Shown: positions 1 to 7,236 of the stretch, in pieces
Layout: each line of letters opens with the position of its first letter
Numbering within the stretch: position 1 is the stretch's first letter
Assembly (NCBI GenBank): GCA_023443345.1
Contig: JAEZUZ010000029.1
Location: 1-20,082, forward strand
Direction of reading: 5' to 3'
DNA from: Bacillota bacterium
GTDB taxonomy: Bacteria; Bacillota; Clostridia; Peptostreptococcales; Acidaminobacteraceae
Length of the DNA stretch: 20,082 nucleotides
Position numbers and translations under genes: made by a program
The notes under the pieces: model-generated
The model's database searches: none
Seen by the model: the letters and a program-made list of their open reading frames with translations, nothing else
What the model was told of the DNA's origin: nothing

Positions 1-59
1 TCGTACTTCTTGTAAAGCCTGCAGGTCTGCTTGGAAAACACATTCAGGAGAAGGTGTAA
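1..59 (+). CDS. livH: Branched-chain amino acid ABC transporter permease LivH, C-terminal end (partial)
   Basis: Only the last 18 codons and the TAA stop (57-59) lie in the window, and the frame is open to the left edge. The visible tail reads VLLVKPAGLLGKHIQEKV; the PxGLLG element is typical of the C-terminus of LivH/LivM-type permeases and recurs as PSGLLG near the end of the next gene. It stops one base before livM starts. The rest of the gene, and probably a periplasmic-binding-protein-type lipoprotein gene (livJ/K), should lie to the left. Confidence 0.75.
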   Translation, partial: VLLVKPAGLLGKHIQEKV

Positions 60-60
60 T

Positions 61-1029
61 ATGACAAGAAATAAGAAAATAAGTTACTTACTAACCTATC
101 TACTGTGCAATTTCTTGTATGTCCTGCTCATATTTTTAATGCAAAAAGGGATAATAAGCAGATATCAAAGAGGTATCCTCAACCTGATATGCATAAATAT
201 AATCCTTGCTATAAGTTTAAACATAACTGTTGGTGTGCTTGGGCAAATTACACTAGGTCACGCAGGTTTTATGTCAATAGGTGCTTATACTGCAGGTCTC
301 TTAGCTAAAAATGTATTTCACAGTGCAAGTCTATACCAGTATTTAATTACTCTTTTAATCGCAGGTATACTTGCTCTATTTGTAGGTATTCTCGTTGGTA
401 TTCCAGCTCTTAGGCTCAAGGGCGACTACTTAGCTATAATAACACTGGCTTTTGGAGAAATTATAAGAGTTTTTATAGAGTACTTTAGATTTACAGGAGG
501 CTCTCAGGGTCTTTCATCTATACCTACATATCAAAATTTTACAACTATATTTATCATAATGGTCACATGTGTAATCTTTATGTACACCTGCATGACTTCT
601 AGATATGGTAGAGCTGTAATGGCAATTAGAGAAGACGAAATCGCAAGTGAATCCTGTGGTATAAATACGACATTTTATAAGACACTTGCTTTTAGTATAT
701 CTGCATTTTTTGCAGGAATTGCAGGGGCAATATTTGCACAGAATATAAGTGTAATAACTGCAAAGCAATTTGACTTTAACTATTCAATAAATATACTTGT
801 AATGGTTGTCCTTGGAGGTATGGGTTCTTTTACAGGAGCAATACTTTCTGCAATCGTACTAACTATACTTCCTGAGGCTCTTAGGGGATTTCAGGATTAC
901 AGGACTATACTTTATTCACTGATTTTGATACTTATGATGTTATTTAGACCTAGTGGTCTTCTTGGAAGAAAGGAATTCCAGATATCTAAAGTTGTTGAAT
1001 TTTTTTCTAAGAAGAAGGAGGGAAAATGA
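61..1029 (+). CDS. livM: Branched-chain amino acid ABC transporter permease LivM
   Basis: This inner permease of a HAAT-family importer (leucine, isoleucine, valine) works in the membrane with LivH and the ATPases LivG and LivF. The protein has 322 residues, is strongly hydrophobic with about eight to nine membrane segments, and carries family hallmarks: GQITLGHAGFMSIGAY near residue 60, the cytoplasmic coupling stretch around LKGDYLAIITLAFGE, RYGRAVMAIREDEIASE, and GGMGSFTGA late in the protein. ATG at 61 is chosen because it follows the livH stop by one base and has AGGAG upstream (46-50); an in-frame TTG at 31 would overlap livH. The TGA stop overlaps the livG ATG by four bases, so translation is probably coupled. 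Confidence 0.92.
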   Translation: MTRNKKISYLLTYLLCNFLYVLLIFLMQKGIISRYQRGILNLICINIILAISLNITVGVLGQITLGHAGFMSIGAYTAGLLAKNVFHSASLYQYLITLLIAGILALFVGILVGIPALRLKGDYLAIITLAFGEIIRVFIEYFRFTGGSQGLSSIPTYQNFTTIFIIMVTCVIFMYTCMTSRYGRAVMAIREDEIASESCGINTTFYKTLAFSISAFFAGIAGAIFAQNISVITAKQFDFNYSINILVMVVLGGMGSFTGAILSAIVLTILPEALRGFQDYRTILYSLILILMMLFRPSGLLGRKEFQISKVVEFFSKKKEGK

Positions 1030-1787
1030 GTCATTTAATAGAATGTAAAAATATATCCCTTCACTTTGGTGGAATAAAGGCAATAGAAGATATAAATTTC
1101 TTCTTAGATGAAGGGGAACTGGTCGGTTTGATTGGACCAAACGGAGCCGGAAAAACTTCCTTCTTTAACATACTATCTGGAGTATACACACCTACACTTG
1201 GTGAGTACTTCCTAAATGGTGAGAAAATAACATCAATGAAGCCTCATAAACTAGTTAAAAAAGGACTTGTTAGAACCTTTCAAAATATACGCCTTTTTAA
1301 ACAGATGAGTGTAATTGACAATGTTATTGCTGCTTCAAACTTCAACATGAAGTACTCAATAATTGCAGGCACTTTAAGAACTAAGAGTTATTGGCAAGAA
1401 GAGAAATTACAGAGAGAAAAAGCTCTTGAATTACTATCTATTTTTGACTTAGATTCAGTTGCTGAAAACGATGCTCAATCTCTGCCATATGGCAAGCAGA
1501 GAAAATTAGAAATAGCTAGAGCTGTAGCGACAAATCCAAAGGTTCTTCTACTTGATGAACCTGCAGCAGGTATGAATCCATCAGAAACTCTAGAACTTAT
1601 GAATACGATAAAATTGCTCAAGGAAAAATTCAAAATATCTGTTCTACTTATAGAACACGACATGAAACTTGTAGCTGGTATTTGTGAGAGAATAGTTGTT
1701 TTAGATAGAGGTATAGTAATATCTCAGGGAAATTCAGAACAGGTGCTCAATGACCCTAGGGTTATAAGTGCATACCTTGGAAACTAG
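1026..1787 (+). CDS. livG: Branched-chain amino acid ABC transporter ATPase LivG
   Basis: First of the two cytoplasmic ATPases that drive the Liv importer. The 253-residue protein has Walker A GPNGAGKTS (residues 37-45), the Q-loop FQNIRLF, Walker B LLLDEPAAGMNP and the H-loop LLIEHDM. The signature motif reads LPYGKQRKLEIARA instead of LSGGQ, which is the usual LivG variant and not a sign of decay. The C-terminal extension with LNDPRVISAYLGN is also typical. The start overlaps the livM stop (ATGA) and is preceded by GGAGGG at 1017-1022. It is the second ATPase-bearing step of a tightly packed plus-strand operon. Confidence 0.93.
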   Translation: MSHLIECKNISLHFGGIKAIEDINFFLDEGELVGLIGPNGAGKTSFFNILSGVYTPTLGEYFLNGEKITSMKPHKLVKKGLVRTFQNIRLFKQMSVIDNVIAASNFNMKYSIIAGTLRTKSYWQEEKLQREKALELLSIFDLDSVAENDAQSLPYGKQRKLEIARAVATNPKVLLLDEPAAGMNPSETLELMNTIKLLKEKFKISVLLIEHDMKLVAGICERIVVLDRGIVISQGNSEQVLNDPRVISAYLGN

Positions 1788-1795
1788 GAGAAGCT

Positions 1796-2509
1796 ATGGG
1801 ATTATTAGAAATAAATGATCTACACGTATACTATTCAAATATACACGCTATAAAGGGAGTTTCTCTTGAAGTAAACAAGGGAGAAATTGTCTGTTTGATA
1901 GGTGCTAATGGAGCTGGAAAAACTACAGTACTACAATCTATAAGTGGACTTGTTCCAGTTAAAAGTGGAAGTATTTCTTTTAAAAAGAGAGATATTTTAA
2001 AAGATAGAGCTCATAAGATATGTTCTCTTGGAATAGCTCAAGTTCCTGAAGGAAGAAGAATATTTTCAAATATGACAGTTGAAGACAATATAGAACTTGG
2101 ATTTTTTTCTAGTAAGAAAACTTCTCAAGAGAAAAAACAACTTAAAGAACTATTTTTTGAGAACTTCCCTAGAATAAAAGAGAGAATTCACCAAATAGCT
2201 GGAACTCTATCTGGTGGTGAACAACAGATGTTAGCTATTGGACGTGCACTTATGAGTGAGCCAGAGCTACTTATTATGGATGAGCCTTCTATGGGGTTAT
2301 CTCCTCTATTTGTTACAGAGATATTTAATACCATAAAAAGGCTAAATAGTGAAGGGGTTACAATACTTCTAGTTGAGCAGAATGCTCACCTGGCTCTAGA
2401 AGTCGCAAACAGAGGCTATGTGCTTGAAACAGGATTAATTAAGCTTTCTGGCACAGCTTCAGATCTTATGAACAACCCAAAAGTCAAACAGGCATATTTG
2501 GGAATATAG
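1796..2509 (+). CDS. livF: Branched-chain amino acid ABC transporter ATPase LivF
   Basis: Second ATPase of the Liv importer, expected to pair with LivG beneath LivH and LivM. The 237-residue protein has Walker A GANGAGKTT (36-44), a Q-loop followed by VPEGRRIFSNMTVEDN (the hallmark that separates LivF from LivG), signature LSGGEQQMLAIGRA, Walker B LLIMDEPSMGLSP and H-loop LLVEQNA. It ends with NNPKVKQAYLGI, matching the LivG tail. The ribosome binding site AGGAG overlaps the livG stop codon. It is the last gene of the operon, with a strong terminator 11 bases downstream. Confidence 0.93.
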   Translation: MGLLEINDLHVYYSNIHAIKGVSLEVNKGEIVCLIGANGAGKTTVLQSISGLVPVKSGSISFKKRDILKDRAHKICSLGIAQVPEGRRIFSNMTVEDNIELGFFSSKKTSQEKKQLKELFFENFPRIKERIHQIAGTLSGGEQQMLAIGRALMSEPELLIMDEPSMGLSPLFVTEIFNTIKRLNSEGVTILLVEQNAHLALEVANRGYVLETGLIKLSGTASDLMNNPKVKQAYLGI

Positions 2510-2519
2510 TAAACTTTAC

Positions 2520-2548
2520 AGCATACCTGAAATAGGGTATGCTTTTTC
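2520..2548 (+). terminator. Rho-independent terminator of the liv operon
   Basis: An 8-bp stem (2520-2527 with 2536-2543, AGCATACC/GGTATGCT) closes an 8-base loop and runs into five T residues. It lies 11 bases after the livF stop and separates the liv operon from the following glycosyltransferase-like gene, which has its own ribosome binding site. Confidence 0.85.
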
Positions 2549-2561
2549 TTAGGGAGGAATA

Positions 2562-3632
2562 ATGAAAGAGATAAGTATTATAGTTCCAATTATAAATTCA
2601 TCAAGATTTATATCTGATTTAACTCAAAGTATTATTTCTCAGACTTTCAAAGACTTTGAGCTTATTTTTGTATATAATCACTCTCAAGATAACTCTCTTG
2701 AAATTATAGAAAAATACGAAAAAGAGTATGACTTTATAAAAGTTATAAAAAACAAAGATAACAATATCTATTCATCTAATAATGTTGCACTTGACTCTGC
2801 TAAGGGAAAGTGGATAATGTTCATAAATTCTCACGACTGGCTCACACACAATTCTCTAGAGACACTTATAGAGGCAACTAGCGAAGCTGATCATGTAATA
2901 GGAAACATCAGTTTTGAGATAGATAAAAAATTAATAGGATACTATCAGTCAAAGACAATGCCTAAAACACTAATAGTAGAAAGACTTAGACAGGCAAATC
3001 TAAATATAAAGGGACTCAACTTCCCCTTTGCAAGCGACTTTCCTATAACTTCTAACATATCTAGACTATATAGCAAAGAAATAATAGATAAAAATAACAT
3101 CAGATTTTATGAACAGACAGGAGAATTTAGCTATAGACTATTTAACTATATGTACCTAAAGAACATAAAAAGAGCTAAGTTCTCTAATGACATATGTTAT
3201 GTCCACAGAGTGCTTAAAGATATAAAAAAAGAAAATTACTACATGAGTATGATGGACAATGCAAAGCATGCAATAGAGATAATAGATAAAGAAATTCTAG
3301 AAGAAGATAGATATAGATTCTTGCCATTTAAAGAGGAAATATTTATTGAGTCTCTAAAAGATTTGTATGAAAACGAGAACAAGAGCCTAAGACAGACCAT
3401 GCTAACTCTAAAGTACAACCTATCCCACCCTGCATTCAAGGATTTGGGAGAAGATTCATACCATCAGTCAAAAACACACACAATAGCAAAATTTCTATTT
3501 AAGAAAAAGATGGCAAATGCTCTAATGGTAAGCTCACTGATATACTACAATAAGTTTATAGAAGCAATAAGAGACAAGAAGAAGACATCAAGGATTCAAA
3601 GACAATATTCCTATATGAGGAAAAATAAATAA
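2562..3632 (+). CDS. Family 2 glycosyltransferase-like protein with degenerate active site
   Basis: A 356-residue soluble protein. Residues 1-115 follow the GT-A fold of family 2 glycosyltransferases, which move a sugar from a nucleotide donor: IIVP (6-9), SIISQTFKDFELI (23-35), then the nucleotide-binding and metal-binding loops. The key positions are changed: the usual VNDGSTD reads VYNHSQD (37-43, Asp to Asn39), the usual LDSDDW reads INSHDW (88-93, DxD lost, Asp92 kept), and the usual ARNxG reads NNVA (73-76). The C-terminal 240 residues resemble the variable acceptor region and I cannot assign them. The start has GGGAGG at 2552-2557. It follows the liv terminator and has its own terminator. 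It may be an inactive or substrate-shifted transferase; no cell-wall cluster surrounds it. Confidence 0.7.
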   Translation: MKEISIIVPIINSSRFISDLTQSIISQTFKDFELIFVYNHSQDNSLEIIEKYEKEYDFIKVIKNKDNNIYSSNNVALDSAKGKWIMFINSHDWLTHNSLETLIEATSEADHVIGNISFEIDKKLIGYYQSKTMPKTLIVERLRQANLNIKGLNFPFASDFPITSNISRLYSKEIIDKNNIRFYEQTGEFSYRLFNYMYLKNIKRAKFSNDICYVHRVLKDIKKENYYMSMMDNAKHAIEIIDKEILEEDRYRFLPFKEEIFIESLKDLYENENKSLRQTMLTLKYNLSHPAFKDLGEDSYHQSKTHTIAKFLFKKKMANALMVSSLIYYNKFIEAIRDKKKTSRIQRQYSYMRKNK

Positions 3633-3656
3633 TAGCGACAATGTCGCTATTTTTAT
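3631..3656 (+). terminator. Rho-independent terminator after the glycosyltransferase-like gene
   Basis: A 9-bp stem (3631-3639 with 3643-3651, AATAGCGAC/GTCGCTATT) with a 3-base loop is followed by TTTTATTTTA. It overlaps the last bases of the stop codon. Confidence 0.85.
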
Positions 3657-3782
3657 TTTAGACTTTGTAATTTTGCTCTTTATACATTTGATCTTTGAAA
3701 TTATACCAACTACAATTATCCCTGTAATTATGTTCCTACTACAACAAAAATAGATTTATCTAGCATTATTATTTCTTTGACT

Positions 3783-3917
3783 TTACTGATTATTAAGTGC
3801 TTTTTGATAAGATAAATTTATTATTTCACCTAGTTTCTCAGGAAATTCTGTATTTATTTCATGCTTTGGTGTATCTATCATTATAAGATCTGAATTATTT
3901 AGTATCTGAATAGTATA
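3783..3917 (-). pseudogene. Decayed C-terminal coding fragment, possibly alpha/beta hydrolase
   Basis: The minus strand encodes about 45 residues that read like real protein (SDLIMIDTPKHEINTEFPEK, then LGEIINLSYQKALNNQ and a stop at 3783-3785). A TGA lies just upstream and there is no ribosome binding site or start, so this looks like the 3' remnant of a lost gene. The His-Glu near the end followed by a short helix resembles the last strand and helix of alpha/beta hydrolases, but that is only an impression. It sits in an otherwise empty gap of about 330 bases (3657-3984); the part from 3661 to 3782 shows nothing I recognise. Confidence 0.3.
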
Positions 3918-3935
3918 GTTGTGTCAATAGGTAAT

Positions 3936-3969
3936 AAAAAAGATCCTCTTCACATAAAGAGGATCTTTT
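3936..3969 (-). terminator. Terminator of the zinc-ribbon membrane protein gene (possibly bidirectional)
   Basis: A perfect 13-bp stem (3938-3950 with 3957-3969) encloses the loop CACATA. On the minus strand it ends in a run of six T residues, 16 bases after the stop of the gene at 3985-4584. The plus strand also has a short T run. Confidence 0.85.
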
Positions 3970-3984
3970 AATAATAGATAATTT

Positions 3985-4584
3985 TTATAATTTCTCTCGT
4001 TTCTTGAAATATTTGTAATGTATGACTGATGATGCACACATAACTAGTGCTGAAAGGAAACATAGATAGTATCCTATTCCTTTTTGAGCACCAAAATCCG
4101 TAAACTGGCTTATCTGTCTTGATTCATAAAACATAAAACTAAATGCAAGTATCCCAGATATTAACATTCCAAGTTTATGATTTTTTTTCCAAAGTACTAT
4201 ACCTACAACTGCTATTATAATAAGAAAAATTCCATCTAAAAACTTACCACTACTACCATACATAGCTGGTATCCTTATAAAGTTTATACTCACATACCCA
4301 AGCTTTGCATAAGGAAAAAACGGCGAAACAATTGCTACTATTGCAGAAATCAGAAAGGCTAATTTTGAATAAATTAGAATATCAGTATCAGATATATTCT
4401 TAGTTTTTTCTTTAAATGTTTCTGCTCCTTTCTTAGCTACATTGTCCAATTTCTTACCAATCTCTGCAAAGTTCATTTCACTTTTTTCTTGAACTACTTT
4501 TGAACTTTCATTAACTGGCTCTCCACAATTGGAACAAAATGAGCTTTTTTCTGCAACTTCTTCATTGCACTTTTTACAGTTCAT
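3985..4584 (-). CDS. Zinc-ribbon membrane protein of unknown function
   Basis: A 199-residue protein with an N-terminal zinc ribbon (Cys3, Cys6, Cys17, Cys20 in CKKC...CSNC), a charged linker to about residue 70, then four predicted membrane segments and a basic tail ending KKREKL. Such zinc-ribbon plus multi-pass proteins are common in Firmicutes and mostly uncharacterised; the ribbon should lie in the cytoplasm. ATG at 4584 is chosen because AAGGAGG (4589-4595) lies just upstream; an in-frame TTG at 4611 would extend it by nine residues and overlap the acetyltransferase gene. It begins 12 bases after the upstream acetyltransferase stop, so the two are probably co-transcribed. Confidence 0.75.
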   Translation of the reverse strand: MNCKKCNEEVAEKSSFCSNCGEPVNESSKVVQEKSEMNFAEIGKKLDNVAKKGAETFKEKTKNISDTDILIYSKLAFLISAIVAIVSPFFPYAKLGYVSINFIRIPAMYGSSGKFLDGIFLIIIAVVGIVLWKKNHKLGMLISGILAFSFMFYESRQISQFTDFGAQKGIGYYLCFLSALVMCASSVIHYKYFKKREKL

Positions 4585-4595
4585 AAAACCTCCTT

Positions 4596-5141
4596 TTATA
4601 ATTTTTGCCAATCTTCTTTAGTTAGTACATATACATGGCACATACGCACTTCATTAAGTAGCGCAACATTTATTTCCATACTTTTTACATAACTAAATCC
4701 TAATTTTTCTATAACTCTCTTAGACTTTGTATTGCCATCATAATGTCTACAATAAGCCTTGCTCATGTTAAGATCTTCAAAAGCATAACGCATCAATTCT
4801 CTTGCTGCTTCAAGAATTAGTCCCTTTCCCCAAAAGGGCTCTGCAATCCAATATCCGAGTTCAAACTCATCGCTTTTTTCTAGACTAATAGTTCTATTTG
4901 GATCAAAGAGTTTTAAGGAAAAAGCACCAATTGGCTTATTGTCTTCTTTTAAACATACTGCATACTCACAGGGCTTTTTTAGGAATACATTCCTTATAAT
5001 GTTTAAGCTCTCATCTATATTTTTATGTGGTTGCCATCCAGCATTTGGTCCAATTTTAGGATTGGAGGCATATAGAAATAAATTTTCTGCATCCTCTTCT
5101 TTCCATTTTCTTAAAATTAATCTCTCTGTTTCAAAAATCAT
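4596..5141 (-). CDS. GNAT-family N-acetyltransferase, RimJ/RimL-like
   Basis: A 181-residue acetyl-CoA-dependent acetyltransferase of the Acetyltransf_3 type. It starts with the family signature ETERLILRKWKEEDAENLF (4-22), followed by a central beta core (PIGAFSLKLF, ELGYWIAEPFWGKGL) holding the acetyl-CoA pyrophosphate loop, and by NTKSKRVIEKLGF, where the conserved Asn and Lys-Leu-Gly-Phe typically sit. The acceptor is unknown: members modify ribosomal protein N-termini, antibiotics or small amines. The start has a modest AGGAA upstream. The zinc-ribbon gene follows 12 bases after its stop. Confidence 0.85.
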   Translation of the reverse strand: MIFETERLILRKWKEEDAENLFLYASNPKIGPNAGWQPHKNIDESLNIIRNVFLKKPCEYAVCLKEDNKPIGAFSLKLFDPNRTISLEKSDEFELGYWIAEPFWGKGLILEAARELMRYAFEDLNMSKAYCRHYDGNTKSKRVIEKLGFSYVKSMEINVALLNEVRMCHVYVLTKEDWQKL

Positions 5142-5278
5142 AATCGCATTCCTATAATAATTTAATTGACATTGTACAAAATTAAATTCTTCTATAATAT
5201 ACTCTCTAATTGTAATTTATAGCATATAAGTAGAATGAATCCCCTATACTATATCTTTTTTTATAATATCATAAAATT

Positions 5279-5314
5279 AAGAAATAGACATCAAAAGAAG
5301 TCTATTTCTTTTAA
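5279..5314 (-). terminator. Terminator of the DUF438 protein gene
   Basis: An 11-bp stem (5279-5289 with 5300-5310, AAGAAATAGAC/GTCTATTTCTT) with a 10-base loop lies 18 bases downstream of the stop at 5328. T-rich sequence follows on both strands, so it may work in both directions. The gap from 5142 to 5278 also holds the A+T-rich upstream region of the acetyltransferase gene. Confidence 0.7.
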
Positions 5315-5327
5315 TCATCTTATGATG

Positions 5328-6779
5328 TTACTTATTATTTTCTAAGATTTCCATAGTTTTTTTGATATCATTAAAATAATCTTTAAAATCTTCAACTAAC
5401 TCTAGCACACCCATAAATTTATCTTTTCTGTCATATACACCATAATATCTAACCAAGATACATCTGTCTCCTTTTGTATCCATTCTATAAAATGTTCTAG
5501 TGTGTTTTTCTCTAAACATTTCTATGACTTTGTTCATCATATATTGTGCTTTAGGCGGATGACAGCTTGCTACATTTCTATTTAATGCACTTAATGGTCT
5601 TTGAAATAATGGGCAGTGCTCAGAAAAATATTTATTAATATTGTTGTGATCAATAAAGGTTATTTCCATCGGCATAGTCTTTAATAGCCCATCTAATTGT
5701 GCTAAAGTAAGTACCCCTGAAGGAAATTGAATGACAACTTCTTCATCAAACAAACACTTTAGATTTGTTGAAAAATCGCTACTATCTGTTGATTTTATAG
5801 CATCACGTTCTTTATCCATATATTCACTCCATTTTGGGACATCTATTGAATATGAATATCCATAATCTGTAAAATCACGATATATATCATACCAGTCATT
5901 TTTATCAAGCTTATCCTGTGACATTGGATATAATATTTTCTCTTCTTTAAATATCATTTCTTTTATTCTAAGTAAAAGTGCTTTAATATCATCTAATAAA
6001 TCCATATATTTTGATTTATCAAATTCTTTAATTATCCTCTTAATTTCTGCTCGTATTTGATCATCAATATCCCACATTACCTCACTTGGTCCTGTAATAC
6101 TATGATTTGCCAAAATTGGATAAATTAATTCTCCCTTTTTCTTGTAATGAGGAGTAATATTTTTTAACTTTTTAAACTCGTCAAAAAATGCATCAATATC
6201 ACTTGCTAATATAGCCTTTTCTATTTCAGTAATATTTTCTTCAATATATTTATTTTCTAATGTCAATATATTTAATGGATGGCCTTGTATCTCACTAAAA
6301 CTTGCTGTTTTCATATCCAGATCATTGTTAGCATCTTGATGAAAAAGTGCCGAATGCACATCACACAACTTTCTCACTTCTTTGACATCAAATCCTTCTT
6401 CAATCAAGCTCTGCTCTGCCTGCGCTATTTCAATTGCTTCAACATTGCTAAAGTCTTTAACAAAGTCCCTTCGAACAGACTCGATATCTTCATTATTATT
6501 TAATCTATCTAAATAATTTTTGATAAGCTCTACCCTGTCATTTTTTTCATCAATACCGATAACTTCGTATCCTTCTTCTCTAAATTTTTTTTCTATGACC
6601 TCAAGGCTTATGTTCTGTTTTTCTGCTCCTTGTTTTAGAGTCACCATCCTTCCTGCAGTTGTTCTCATTAAAGGATTAACAATTTTATTAAAGCCTAAGG
6701 ACTTTAAAATATTTATAACATTACCATCTTCTTCACATATGGTATAGATATCTTTGTTTATATTGATAATTTTTTTCAT
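5328..6779 (-). CDS. DUF1858/DUF438/hemerythrin/PAS protein, putative redox or gas sensor
   Basis: A 483-residue cytoplasmic protein. In order: a DUF1858 (ScdA N-terminus-like) domain (about 1-72, with NPLMRTTAGRMVTLKQGAE), a DUF438 helical region (about 82-150), a hemerythrin-type HHE region (about 163-290, with candidate iron ligands His167, Glu176, His211, Glu217 and the Glu279-Glu280 pair), and a PAS domain (about 355-470) with the conserved SCHPPK element around Cys406. HHE proteins of the ScdA/YtfE kind repair iron centres or bind oxygen and nitric oxide; the PAS part suggests a bound cofactor. A His often found in the VMWxxHDEIR stretch is Asp here (VMWDIDDQIR). ATG at 6779 is chosen for GGAGG five bases upstream; an in-frame ATG at 6797 would fall on the -10 element. 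It appears to be a single-gene unit. Confidence 0.85.
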   Translation of the reverse strand: MKKIININKDIYTICEEDGNVINILKSLGFNKIVNPLMRTTAGRMVTLKQGAEKQNISLEVIEKKFREEGYEVIGIDEKNDRVELIKNYLDRLNNNEDIESVRRDFVKDFSNVEAIEIAQAEQSLIEEGFDVKEVRKLCDVHSALFHQDANNDLDMKTASFSEIQGHPLNILTLENKYIEENITEIEKAILASDIDAFFDEFKKLKNITPHYKKKGELIYPILANHSITGPSEVMWDIDDQIRAEIKRIIKEFDKSKYMDLLDDIKALLLRIKEMIFKEEKILYPMSQDKLDKNDWYDIYRDFTDYGYSYSIDVPKWSEYMDKERDAIKSTDSSDFSTNLKCLFDEEVVIQFPSGVLTLAQLDGLLKTMPMEITFIDHNNINKYFSEHCPLFQRPLSALNRNVASCHPPKAQYMMNKVIEMFREKHTRTFYRMDTKGDRCILVRYYGVYDRKDKFMGVLELVEDFKDYFNDIKKTMEILENNK

Positions 6780-6795
6780 TAAAACCTCCAATTTC

Positions 6796-6824
6796 ATTAT
6801 ATACTTAAAAAAATAAATTTTGTA
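6796..6824 (-). promoter_or_regulatory. Promoter of the DUF438 protein gene
   Basis: On the minus strand a TATAAT -10 element (6801-6796) is spaced 17 bases from TACAAA (6824-6819), a weak -35 match. It lies a few bases upstream of the chosen ribosome binding site and supports the later ATG as the start. Confidence 0.5.
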
Positions 6825-6846
6825 TATCCATTAGTGATAATTTTCT

Positions 6847-7104
6847 TCATTTGTTTTCACTTTCAGTTAAAGTAGCATCAGCTTTGCCATCTTCATACGC
6901 CTGTGTTTTGATGTCCTTTAAGTCTTTTTCGTATTGTTTCTCCCTTTTCTTTAATGCGTTCTCAACGCTTCTACTTATAAGACTATCAAGTTCACTCTGT
7001 GTATAAGTTTTTACCTCTTTTTCTTCTTGAGAAGTCTTTACTTCTTCATTCTCTACCTCAGGAACGTTATTTTCCTGAATATCGTTTTGTGTGTTTTTCT
7101 TCAC
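6847..7104 (-). CDS. Small acidic coiled protein resembling the N-terminus of a phage scaffold (DUF4355-like)
   Basis: An 85-residue, highly charged protein without membrane segments. An acidic N-terminal third rich in Glu leads into TYTQSELDSLISRSVENALK and a basic coil. The element (F/Y)TQ(S/E)E(L/V)D followed by a charged helix is the usual opening of phage capsid scaffolding proteins, which run to 150-200 residues, so this may be a truncated relic. GTG at 7104 is chosen because GGGAGGGGG lies immediately upstream; reading from the ATG or TTG further up would translate that ribosome binding site. A terminator-like hairpin separates it from the gene upstream. Confident as a gene, less so about the family. 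Confidence 0.5.
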   Translation of the reverse strand: MKKNTQNDIQENNVPEVENEEVKTSQEEKEVKTYTQSELDSLISRSVENALKKREKQYEKDLKDIKTQAYEDGKADATLTESENK

Positions 7105-7138
7105 TTTTCCCCCTCCCATCAACCATATTTACTGTATT

Positions 7139-7168
7139 AAAAAAGCAAGCCCATTTAATACGCTTGCT
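7139..7168 (-). terminator. Terminator between the unknown 170-residue gene and the scaffold-like gene
   Basis: A 7-bp stem (7144-7150 with 7162-7168, AGCAAGC/GCTTGCT) with an 11-base loop runs into six T residues on the minus strand. The sequence CGTATTAA (minus strand) occurs three times within 40 bases, once in this loop. Confidence 0.65.
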
Positions 7169-7236
7169 AAGTTAATACGTTAATACGCCTGATACGATAT
7201 TTATTTAATGCAATTTATTTTGCACGTTGTCATTAT

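Noticed and set aside
31..60. Extended N-terminus of LivM from a TTG at 31.
   Set aside because: It would overlap the end of livH in another frame and lacks a ribosome binding site; ATG at 61 fits the operon spacing.
1475..1663. Minus-strand frame inside livG.
   Set aside because: Shadow of the ATPase signature and Walker B region.
5166..5198. TTGACA and TATAAT on the plus strand, suggesting a promoter.
   Set aside because: The spacer is 21 bases and no plus-strand gene follows; the hexamers arise in the A+T-rich upstream region of the minus-strand acetyltransferase gene.
6835..6849. Second possible Fur-like site, TGATAATTTTCTTCA, upstream of the DUF438 gene.
   Set aside because: Only the left half matches; three mismatches in the right half in very A+T-rich DNA are within chance.
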